From Anabaena cylindrica PCC 7122 (GTDB lineage Bacteria > Cyanobacteriota > Cyanobacteriia > Cyanobacteriales > Nostocaceae), in NCBI RefSeq assembly GCF_000317695.1, contig NC_019771.1, forward strand, positions 3,352,001-3,416,000: a stretch of 64,000 nt of DNA, written 5' to 3'. Shown here one piece after another: positions 17,815 through 25,607 of this stretch. A program made the translations under genes and the position numbers. The notes beneath the pieces are model-generated. The model saw nothing but the letters and a program-made list of their open reading frames with translations. It was not told the DNA's origin and did no database searches. Numbering within the stretch: position 1 is the first letter of the stretch; each line of letters begins with the position of its first letter.

Positions 17815-18984
17815 ATGAAAGCAATGATTCTCGCAGCGGGTAAGGGTACTCGTGTCCGTCCGATAACTTATACTATTCCCAAGCCGATGATTCCTATTCT
17901 GCAAAAGCCAGTGATGGAATTTTTGCTAGAACTGCTGCGTCAGCACGGATTTGACGAGATTATGGTTAATGTCAGCCATTTGGCTGAGGAAATAGAAAAT
18001 TATTTCCGTGATGGTCAACGGTTTGGGGTGCAGATTGCCTATTCCTTTGAAGGCAAAATTGATGATGACGGTAAATTAGTAGGGGAAGCAATTGGTTCTG
18101 CTGGGGGGATGCGCCGTATCCAAGACTTTTCGCCATTTTTTGATGATACTTTTGTGGTATTGTGCGGTGATGCTTTAATTGACTTAGATTTAACTGCGGC
18201 GGTGAAATGGCATAAATCTAAGGGGGCGATTGCAACTATCATTACTAAATCTGTTCCACAGGAAGAGGTTTCTAGTTATGGGGTAGTGGTTACGGACGAG
18301 GACAATCGCGTCAAAGCTTTCCAAGAAAAACCTTCTACTGAAGAAGCTCTTAGCACTAATATCAATACAGGTATTTACATTTTTGAACCAGAAGTATTTA
18401 ACTATATTCCGTCTGGTGTGGAATATGACATTGGTGGCGAGTTGTTTCCCAAATTGGTGGAAATTAATGCGCCTTTTTATGCTATACCGATGGATTTTGA
18501 ATGGGTAGATATTGGGAAAGTTCCAGATTATTGGCGGGCTATTCGTGGTGTGTTGTTAGGAGAAATTAAAAATGTGCAAATTCCTGGTCATGAAGTAGCA
18601 CCGGGTATATACACTGGCTTAAATGTAGCGGTAAATTGGGATAAGGTCGATATTACAGGGCCAGTTTACATTGGTGGTATGACCAGAATTGAAGATGGAG
18701 CGAAGATTGTTGGTCCAGCGATGATTGGCCCTAATTGTTGGATTTGTAGCGGTGCAACTGTAGACAACAGCGTAATTTTTGAATGGTCGCGTTTAGCTCC
18801 AGGAGTGCGTTTGGTAGATAAGCTGGTGTTTGGACGTTATTGCGTAGATAAGACTGGGGCAGCGATTGATGTGCAAGCGGCTGCTTTAGACTGGCTGATT
18901 ACGGATGCTCGTCAAACCCCACCTGCGGAAACTCCTTTGGAACACCAAGCGATCGCAGAATTGTTGGGAACAAATATTAATTAG
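17815..18984 (+). CDS. NDP-sugar pyrophosphorylase (mannose-1-phosphate guanylyltransferase-like)
   Basis: 389 residues. N-terminal nucleotidyltransferase domain begins 'MKAMILAAGKGTRVRPITYTIPKPMIP' (motif 'AAGKGTRVRP'), with 'CGDALIDLDL' binding Mg2+ and 'NTGIYIFEP'. The C-terminal ~130 residues are a left-handed beta-helix ('GPVYIGGMTRIEDGAKIVGPAMIGPNC', hexapeptide pattern). It activates a sugar-1-phosphate for polysaccharide or lipopolysaccharide synthesis. The exact sugar (mannose, glucose) and nucleotide cannot be fixed. GGAGGAATAAAATTTT precedes the ATG. STRR repeats begin 2 bases after the stop. Confidence 0.88.
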   Translation: MKAMILAAGKGTRVRPITYTIPKPMIPILQKPVMEFLLELLRQHGFDEIMVNVSHLAEEIENYFRDGQRFGVQIAYSFEGKIDDDGKLVGEAIGSAGGMRRIQDFSPFFDDTFVVLCGDALIDLDLTAAVKWHKSKGAIATIITKSVPQEEVSSYGVVVTDEDNRVKAFQEKPSTEEALSTNINTGIYIFEPEVFNYIPSGVEYDIGGELFPKLVEINAPFYAIPMDFEWVDIGKVPDYWRAIRGVLLGEIKNVQIPGHEVAPGIYTGLNVAVNWDKVDITGPVYIGGMTRIEDGAKIVGPAMIGPNCWICSGATVDNSVIFEWSRLAPGVRLVDKLVFGRYCVDKTGAAIDVQAAALDWLITDARQTPPAETPLEHQAIAELLGTNIN

Positions 18985-18985
18985 G

Positions 18986-19077
18986 GGCAGGGAGCAGGGA
19001 GCAGGGAGCAGGGAGCAGGGAGCAGGGGGAATTATCTATAACTTCTTCCCAGTCCCCAATCCCCCAGTCCCCAGTCC
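18986..19077. repeat. STRR tandem heptamers (GGGAGCA)n and (CCCCAGT)n
   Basis: GGGAGCA is repeated about five times (18986-19027), followed after a spacer by CCCCAAT/CCCCAGT heptamers (19051-19077). The first unit recurs as TGCTCCC at 22206-22232 on the other strand. Confidence 0.85.
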
Positions 19078-21089
19078 TAACTATTCAAGTAAGTGTATCT
19101 TCTGAGACTTTGCTCATAGGTTTGTAGCAGTCGCTGAGATTCAGCTAGGGTAATGCGATTTTCTTCTAAGGCTTTTTCACAACGCTGGCGGATGTTTTCC
19201 ACCATATCCTCAGAGTCGTACTGCACGTAGCTAACTACTTCACTCATGGTATCACCCTTGACAACGTGTTCAATTTGGTAGCCTTTGGGTGTTAATTGGA
19301 TATGAACAGCGTTAGTGTCCCCAAAAAGATTATGTAAGTTGCCCATAATTTCTTGGTATGCTCCATTCAGGAACATTCCCAAATAATAGGGTTGTTCAGG
19401 TTTGAATTTATGCAATTCTAAAACTGATTTGACATCGCGCAGGTCAATAAAACGGTCAATTTTACCGTCACTATCACAGGTGAGGTCTGCTAAAATTCCT
19501 CGTTGTGTGGGTTCTTGATCTAGCTGATGTATGGGCATGATGGGAAATAGTTGATCAATTGCCCAACAATCCGGTGCTGATTGAAATACGGAAAGATTGA
19601 TGTAGTAAATGGAAGCCATGATTTTCTCTAGGTCTTCCAATTCATCAGGTACGTATTCTTGCTGTCTGGTAATTTCCAGAATTTTTTGACAACAAGCCCA
19701 GTAGAGACGCTCGGCTTTTGCACGTTCTTTTAGGCGCAAAATTCCTAAGTTAAAGCGGCTGATGGCTTCTTCTTTGAATTGAGCAGCGTCGTGGTAAAAC
19801 TCCTGATAGTTCTCTTGGTTGATGGATTGGTAGGTTTCCCAAAGGTAATTAATAATTGGTGATTCTCCCTCTTGTGGGGGATCTGGAAGTTCAAGGGGGA
19901 CATCGCTGGTGCTGAGAACGTCAAAGATGAGAACTGATTGATGGGAAGCGATCGCTCTTCCACTTTCACTAATCAGTGTAGGTACGGGTATTTGACTTTC
20001 CGAACAGGTATCTTTTAATTCGGCTACAATATCATTTGCATAATTTTGCATATTGTAGTTTTTGGAAGCGTAGAAGTTGGTTTGAGAGCCATCGTAATCG
20101 ACACCCAAACCACCACCAACATCCAAATATTTCATATCTGCGCCTAACATCGCCAATTCTACATAAATGCGACTGGCTTCTTGGATGGCATCTTTAATGA
20201 CATTGATGGCGGAGATTTGTGAACCGATATGAAAGTGTAACAACTGCAAAGAATCGAGTAGATTAGCTTCCCGTAACTTATCTACTGCTTCCATAATTTC
20301 GGGAATGGTTAATCCAAATTTAGCGCGATCGCCTGTGGATGTTCCCCAACGTCCCATGCCTTGGGTGCTTAACTTAGCCCGTACTCCCAAAATTGGCTTA
20401 ATTCCCAATTGCTTGTTAGCAGCAATCACCAAATCAACTTCTTCAATCTGTTCTATGACGATAATTGGTGTTTGTCCCAGCCTTTGGGATAACATTGCTG
20501 TTTCAATATATTCTCGGTCTTTGTAGCCATTGCAAACTAACAATGCGCCTGGTGTATTCAGTACAGCCAGTGCAATCATTAATTCTGGCTTAGAACCCGC
20601 TTCTAGCCCGAATTGATGGGGTTTGCCAAAACGTACCAAGTCTTCAATCAAGTGCCTTTCCTGGTTGCATTTGACGGGAAACACACCACGATAAACACCG
20701 GGATAGTTATAACGAGCGATCGCTTTAGCAAAACAAGCGTTTAATCGTTCAATTCGATCTTCCAAAATATCGGAAAAGCGAATTAACATGGGCAGCCCCA
20801 AATTACGTTGCTTTAATGAATTAACTAATTCAAACAAATCTAGCGAACCACCGCGATCGCCCTTGGGGGAAACTGTAACGTGTCCAGCCGCATTAATGGA
20901 AAAATAAGGCTTTCCCCAACCTTCAATTCGATAAAGGTCTTCGCTATCCTCAATTTTCCATGTACGAGGTAAATCGCTTGTCGTGGTAATAGGTGGTAGT
21001 AGCTTCTTGTGCTTGTGGTTTTTCAATTCAGATTTATGCCCGTTGGCAGGCATTTTGACAATCTCATCAGCGGTTGACTCGACACCCAT
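19077..21089 (-). CDS. speA: Biosynthetic arginine decarboxylase SpeA
   Basis: 670 residues, the plant/bacterial fold-III PLP decarboxylase. PLP lysine motif 'GVFPVKCNQ', 'FGLEAGSKPEL', 'LHFHIGSQIS', 'DVGGGLGVDYDG' and the C-terminal catalytic region 'LTCDSDGKIDRFID' (CDSDG) are present. It converts arginine to agmatine, the first step to putrescine/spermidine in cyanobacteria. The ~40 N-terminal residues are lysine-rich and variable. The stop codon abuts STRR heptamers; the 5' side faces the large AGTCAGG array. Confidence 0.96.
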   Translation of the reverse strand: MGVESTADEIVKMPANGHKSELKNHKHKKLLPPITTTSDLPRTWKIEDSEDLYRIEGWGKPYFSINAAGHVTVSPKGDRGGSLDLFELVNSLKQRNLGLPMLIRFSDILEDRIERLNACFAKAIARYNYPGVYRGVFPVKCNQERHLIEDLVRFGKPHQFGLEAGSKPELMIALAVLNTPGALLVCNGYKDREYIETAMLSQRLGQTPIIVIEQIEEVDLVIAANKQLGIKPILGVRAKLSTQGMGRWGTSTGDRAKFGLTIPEIMEAVDKLREANLLDSLQLLHFHIGSQISAINVIKDAIQEASRIYVELAMLGADMKYLDVGGGLGVDYDGSQTNFYASKNYNMQNYANDIVAELKDTCSESQIPVPTLISESGRAIASHQSVLIFDVLSTSDVPLELPDPPQEGESPIINYLWETYQSINQENYQEFYHDAAQFKEEAISRFNLGILRLKERAKAERLYWACCQKILEITRQQEYVPDELEDLEKIMASIYYINLSVFQSAPDCWAIDQLFPIMPIHQLDQEPTQRGILADLTCDSDGKIDRFIDLRDVKSVLELHKFKPEQPYYLGMFLNGAYQEIMGNLHNLFGDTNAVHIQLTPKGYQIEHVVKGDTMSEVVSYVQYDSEDMVENIRQRCEKALEENRITLAESQRLLQTYEQSLRRYTYLNS

Positions 21090-21195
21090 TGATTTCTGAC
21101 CTCTATTTTTCGCCCACGAGATAACAATTTAACAAATTAGACAGGGAAGCGATATGCACCCAGCAAGAATTTTTGATTGGTAAAAGGGAGGAGGG

Positions 21196-21533
<338 letters not shown>

Positions 21534-21573
21534 AGAAGCTAATACAAAAGACATAGGAGTGAAAATGATTGTA

Positions 21574-21602
21574 GTAGAGACGTTCCGGTGGAACGTCTCT
21601 AC
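21574..21602. repeat. Perfect 13-bp hairpin repeat
   Basis: GTAGAGACGTTCC-GGT-GGAACGTCTCTAC, a short palindrome of a type common in cyanobacterial intergenic DNA. It has no T-run, so it is probably a mobile palindrome rather than a terminator. Confidence 0.75.
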
Positions 21603-21700
21603 AAGGGTTTCTCAGAGAATATTCTGGGACTACTGGACAAAAAATCAAAGACGACTGACAATTAACGCATAAAAGCTTTATTAAGTTTTGGGAGATAGCT

Positions 21701-22150
21701 TTGGAACGCACATTTTTAGCAATTAAGCCTGATGGAGTCCAGCGCGGACTAGTGGGTGAAATTATCCGTCGCTTTGAAACTAAAGGCTTTACTCTCGTTG
21801 GCTTGAAGTTCCAGAAAGTCAGCCGGGAATTAGCTGAACAACACTATGATGTCCACCGGGAAAGACCATTTTTTCCCGGTTTAGTCGAATTTATCACTTC
21901 CGGTCCTGTTGTAGCGATGGTCTGGGAAGGTGATGGCGTTATCGCTTCTGCCAGAAAAATTATTGGTGCAACTAATCCCTTAAACTCAGAACCAGGAACG
22001 ATTCGCGGCGATTTTGGCATTAATGTTGGCCGTAATCTGATCCACGGTTCTGATGCTCCAGAAACTGCACAAAAGGAAATTGCACTCTGGTTTAAGGATG
22101 AAGAATTAGTAACTTGGCAACCACACTCAACACCTTGGTTACATGAGTAA
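21701..22150 (+). CDS. ndk: Nucleoside diphosphate kinase
   Basis: 149 residues. TTG start with GGGAG 8 bases upstream; the sequence begins 'ERTFLAIKPDGVQRGLVGEI', the canonical Ndk N-terminus. The phosphorylated His is in 'NLIHGSDA', and 'RPFFPGLVEFITSGPVVAMVWEG' (cited by 'RPFFPGLVEFITSGPV') is intact. It transfers gamma phosphates among NTPs. Stands alone; STRR repeats follow. Confidence 0.97.
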   Translation: MERTFLAIKPDGVQRGLVGEIIRRFETKGFTLVGLKFQKVSRELAEQHYDVHRERPFFPGLVEFITSGPVVAMVWEGDGVIASARKIIGATNPLNSEPGTIRGDFGINVGRNLIHGSDAPETAQKEIALWFKDEELVTWQPHSTPWLHE

Positions 22151-22154
22151 TTAG

Positions 22155-22232
22155 GTACTGGGGATTGGGGACTGGTGATTGGGAAGAGGTTATAGATAAT
22201 TCTACCCCTGCTCCCTGCTCCCTGCTCCCTGC
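22155..22232. repeat. STRR heptamers between ndk and terC
   Basis: GGGGATTGGGGACTGGTGATT (three heptamers) and, after a spacer, TGCTCCC repeated three times. Confidence 0.8.
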
Positions 22233-22233
22233 C

Positions 22234-22956
22234 TCATTTCGATACTTCGCTTTTTTCTGGTTCTTCTGGGACTAATTCAATGATGGTGCGTTTGGAAAAT
22301 CCCCAGGCTAAGATGATGGCGATCGCACTAATCATGATCCATTGGGGTGGTACTAAATCATCATTGATGACTCTCAATAGCAGGCGTAAACCCACAAATG
22401 CTACGGTGATATAGCCGGCATCTTCTAAATTTTCATATTCATCTAACCAGCGAATAAATAACCCAGCCATGAATCGAAGTGTGATAATCCCGATTGTGGT
22501 TCCTGTAATTACCAACCATTTTTCTTGAGAAACTGCGATCGCTGTTGTCACACTATCCAAGGAAAATGCCAAATCGGTAAAAGCAATCACGGGTATAGCT
22601 TGCCACAAAGATGTAAAACGTGGCCCGTGATGGTGATTGTCCTCATCTTCCTGTGAGGTAAAGTGTTGGAATACTAGCCATAGCAGGTAAGCAGCACCCA
22701 ACAGTTCAAATTGCCAGAATTTTTGTACCCAAGTGGCAGTAAGTAGTAGGGTAATTCGTAGCACATAGGCAAAGACTAAACCTATGTTTAGCGCTTGATT
22801 TTCCAGCTTTTTGTCTTCTAGTCCTTGTGCGATCGCAGCCAGTGCGATCGCATTATCCGCCGATAGCACAGCCTCTAAAAACACTAAGATTGAGAGAACT
22901 ATAAAGGCTTCTATGCTGAAATGAAAGTTTAAGGAATTAAAAATTTGGTCTAGCAT
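22234..22956 (-). CDS. TerC-family integral membrane protein
   Basis: 240 residues, about seven membrane helices. The TerC signature acidic positions in membrane segments are visible: 'EAVLSADNAIALAAIA' and 'IAFTDLAFSLDSVTTAIAVS'. Homologues (Alx/MntP-like, TerC) export Mn2+ or other metals; in plants and cyanobacteria a TerC relative helps thylakoid protein insertion and Mn homeostasis. The short acidic/His loop ('EDEDNHHHGP') could bind metal. I looked for a yybP-ykoY Mn riboswitch upstream and did not see its conserved core. Confidence 0.88.
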   Translation of the reverse strand: MLDQIFNSLNFHFSIEAFIVLSILVFLEAVLSADNAIALAAIAQGLEDKKLENQALNIGLVFAYVLRITLLLTATWVQKFWQFELLGAAYLLWLVFQHFTSQEDEDNHHHGPRFTSLWQAIPVIAFTDLAFSLDSVTTAIAVSQEKWLVITGTTIGIITLRFMAGLFIRWLDEYENLEDAGYITVAFVGLRLLLRVINDDLVPPQWIMISAIAIILAWGFSKRTIIELVPEEPEKSEVSK

Positions 22957-23314
22957 TCCAATTTCTCAGACAGTGAAAATCTCAATTAAGAGGATTTAGA
23001 TATTTTTTATGATCAAGAGTGCAAGAAATTGCTACTTTAGTCCAGTTTAACGTGTAGTTAGCGCCTTTAATGACGACCTTCTTGAGAAATAAACCCCAAA
23101 AAATTTTATCATAGCAGTATATTTACGAGGTCAACAATCCTAAAAAGATGGCAGAGATACAAGTACTTATGGTCATTAACTTACACTTTTATACACGATA
23201 GGATTTATTAATATTCGTTAGTATGAAATTAATATTGCGTGGGTACTTAACTACAAACAGAATTTATGCAAAAATGGCGTTATTAACATCTAAGGTAAAA
23301 CTAAACACTACAAG
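22957..23314. other. Divergent intergenic region, AT-rich
   Basis: 358 bases between terC-like (minus) and the secreted protein (plus). No gene or clear regulatory motif was seen. Confidence 0.5.
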
Positions 23315-23749
23315 ATGAAAATTAGTAACATTAGATTACGTCCTCAGCAATTACTCTTATCTCTGACGGTGGTATGTGGTATTTTGGGTATAATAAATAC
23401 TGAAACTGTATCTTCTCAAACTACTTCTGGAGACCGCATTTTAAGGGTTAGACCTAATTTAAGTACTACTTTTAAGCGGCGAGAAAACTGGTATAAACAA
23501 TCGAAAGATATAACCAGTAATGAAGAAAAATGCTCAGTGAGACAAGGTACGAAATTTTTTGTTTCTGCCATCAGAAGACAAATTCAGAATGCACCAGCAC
23601 GCCCTCAAGGTAACACCGAAAAATTGAGTGATTATTGGGAAGTTACATTTGAACAACCACTCCCATGTCAGCAGGATACGGACAATAATCCCACCTGGTT
23701 TGTCTATAAACAACACGTACAAGAACTAAGAACAGTTCTTGTTCCTTAG
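23315..23749 (+). CDS. Secreted hypothetical protein with SH3-like repeat motif
   Basis: 144 residues. A signal peptide ('LLLSLTVVCGILGIINTETVSSQ') precedes a single small domain. The segments 'FKRRENWYKQSKDITSNEEKC', 'RQGTKFFVSAIR' and 'NPTWFVYKQHVQ' follow the pattern of a module seen in cyanobacterial peptidoglycan amidases and peptidases ('TvFKkrp..Ss.L.d.ekvsv..Gt....tWyvf..Hv'), so it is probably a stand-alone cell-wall or surface-binding domain. Two Cys (in 'EEKCSVRQ' and 'PLPCQQD') could form a disulfide. Function not established. Confidence 0.65.
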   Translation: MKISNIRLRPQQLLLSLTVVCGILGIINTETVSSQTTSGDRILRVRPNLSTTFKRRENWYKQSKDITSNEEKCSVRQGTKFFVSAIRRQIQNAPARPQGNTEKLSDYWEVTFEQPLPCQQDTDNNPTWFVYKQHVQELRTVLVP

Positions 23750-23799
23750 TGGTTGTTTTCAAAGTCTAAAATGTCATACTGTGGAAAATTTATCCAATC

Positions 23800-23876
23800 T
23801 TGTGGGATGGGCATCCTGCCCGTCCTTTATTGATTAGCGGGCTTTTCGTCCCGCACAACAAGGAATTTTTGTACAT
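23800..23876. repeat. Hairpin-rich intergenic repeat (GGGCATCCTGCCC / GCGGGC)
   Basis: GATGGGCATCCTGCCCGTCC and AGCGGGCTTTTCGTCCCGC form two adjacent hairpins, a repeat type shared with 14847 and with many cyanobacterial intergenic regions. Confidence 0.5.
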
Positions 23877-23996
23877 TTATTTTTTTATTCGCAAGTACCT
23901 AACCTTCTGGCACGGCCATGGGAGAGGGTAATTTCACAAAATTGCTTATGACTAGATCAAGAAAGATTTAAGCATTACCTAATCTAAGTCAATACC

Positions 23997-24130
23997 TTGT
24001 CCATTTTTTGTAGGTTGGGTTAAGCGATAGCGCAACCCGACGCATTTGTTGGGTTATGCCTCCGGCACACTACGTGAACGTCCCTCAACCCAACCCACAA
24101 ATCAAGGCTTTTTTCGATTTGGAAGAGGTA
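23997..24130. repeat. REP-like repeat (GTAGGTTGGGTT...AACCCAACC)
   Basis: CTTGTCCATTTTTTGTAGGTTGGGTTAAGCG opens and CTCAACCCAACCCACAAATCAAGG closes a long imperfect palindrome. The family recurs at 28270, 29200, 30375 and 38596 around the RAYT gene. Confidence 0.75.
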
Positions 24131-24189
24131 TTGCTAAGTAATGCTTATTTTTTAGCAAATAAATTGCACTAAAGATTTAATTTCTCGAT

Positions 24190-24618
24190 TTATGAAAACC
24201 TAGAAAACCTATCAACTAGATTATTTGCTAACTCTAATAATTCTTGATGACAAATATCACCATTACCAATTAAAATATCCCGCACAGCAAATAATTTTTC
24301 ATCTCCTCTATAAATCCGCAAAGATTCTTCCAAATTTACGGCTAAATCAAACAGTGATTCATTTCTCAAATAATACCTAATTTTCACAGCGACATCATCA
24401 TCACTAACTAGAAATTCCTTAATAGCATCAAATAAAGAATTAGAGACTTCATCATCTCCCCAAGTTTCTAGCCAGTCTCCATCTACATCTTCAACATAAA
24501 GATGAACAAAATTTAGCCCGTTTTCTAGCCAGTCTTGCTGCATCCTGCGGGCTGCTGCTAAAATTTCAGCAAATTCATCTACTTGAGTAATGCTGTTCAT
24601 TTCTTGTTGGTTAACCAT
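24190..24618 (-). CDS. Hypothetical protein (142 aa), acidic and helical
   Basis: Not recognised. The sequence is acidic, leucine-rich and predicted mostly helical ('FAEILAAARRMQQDWLENGLNFVH', 'LLELANNLVDRFSRF'). It follows the 230-aa gene by 67 bases on the same strand, so they are probably co-transcribed. The acidic, small nature fits an immunity, chaperone or antitoxin-like partner, but nothing in the sequence proves this. A second ATG at codon 7 is possible. Confidence 0.6.
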   Translation of the reverse strand: MVNQQEMNSITQVDEFAEILAAARRMQQDWLENGLNFVHLYVEDVDGDWLETWGDDEVSNSLFDAIKEFLVSDDDVAVKIRYYLRNESLFDLAVNLEESLRIYRGDEKLFAVRDILIGNGDICHQELLELANNLVDRFSRFS

Positions 24619-24685
24619 AAATGCTGTTGTAAGCAGGTAACAATGTAGGGCTAGGACTCAGATATTCGACATCAAAAAATTGACA

Positions 24686-25378
24686 TCAGGAAAAATTGAC
24701 ATACTTCCCTTCAGCAAGATGATCACTGTTATACAGTGCCACATTGACTAACTGATTGATAAAATCACTTGAACCGGGATTGTAACTTAAGAACAATCCT
24801 CTTTCTATTTCCCACAATTGCAGTGCATTTTGCCACTTCTCATACTTTCGTCCATGAAACTCTTCACTAACACTGGTAACTTGAATACAAAGTGGTTTTT
24901 GTTGATGATTACTAATAATTAAATCTGTTGCCATAGAAAGGTCGGCAATATAGCGCTGCCAAAAACTACCTTCACGACGGACAACATCTTGAGCTATTAA
25001 TTTAATAATATCACCATCCAAATGATTAAACTCTCCTGCCATTATTTTTTTCTTCCAAATATAAAATTTGGCATCTGTTGAGTTTATCCATCGGGGAAAG
25101 AGATAACTATACCAATATCTCTCATTTGGTGTCATTTGAGCAAATTTTGCTTCTCGTGCTGCTTCAGAAGGTAATGATTGAATGATCAGCCAAATTGTAG
25201 AGTCCGTAATTACCTCTAGGAGGAAGGCAAGTACAAATGGTTTAGCAGTCAGAGAACCAGGTCGAATAAGTCTCACCCAGCGATTAATCTCATTTAGCCT
25301 TTTTGCTAACTGAGGATCTATCGTTGAGGCTTTATCGATCAGTGACTTTAGTTTCTCCTTAATCTCTTTTGCTTGCAA
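24686..25378 (-). CDS. Hypothetical protein (230 aa) with possible nuclease-like C-terminal half
   Basis: TTG start with AGGA 9 bases upstream. The N-terminal half is helical. The C-terminal half has 'ATDLIISNHQQKPLCIQVTSV' (cited by 'TDLII' and 'PLCIQVTSV') followed by 'KYEKWQNALQLW' and 'RGLFLSYNPGS', which follows the order of a restriction-endonuclease-like fold (Asp, then a beta strand with Q/E-x-x, then Lys-bearing helix). The match is weak: the expected E-x-K reads Q-V-T. I do not know the family. It is paired with the acidic 142-aa gene. Confidence 0.55.
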   Translation of the reverse strand: MQAKEIKEKLKSLIDKASTIDPQLAKRLNEINRWVRLIRPGSLTAKPFVLAFLLEVITDSTIWLIIQSLPSEAAREAKFAQMTPNERYWYSYLFPRWINSTDAKFYIWKKKIMAGEFNHLDGDIIKLIAQDVVRREGSFWQRYIADLSMATDLIISNHQQKPLCIQVTSVSEEFHGRKYEKWQNALQLWEIERGLFLSYNPGSSDFINQLVNVALYNSDHLAEGKYVNFS

Positions 25379-25607
25379 ACTACGTCCTACTCTTCAGTGA
25401 CTAATAATTTTGTTGAAATTTTATACATTGCCAAAGCAGTGTCCAAAACATGGTTTAGTGTTAAAATCTGGTTTTAAAAGAAGATTCTCTAGAAAGCTCA
25501 TTGTTCTAAAGTATTTTAATTAACAATCTTTTGAGTATGTAACAACACAGGCTTTTCTCAGGCTAATGGGTGCAATATACCTATTAATTTATGGATGTAT
25601 TGTTATT

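Noticed and set aside
22957..23314. Manganese (yybP-ykoY) riboswitch upstream of the TerC-like gene
   Set aside because: The conserved core of that riboswitch was not found on the minus strand.
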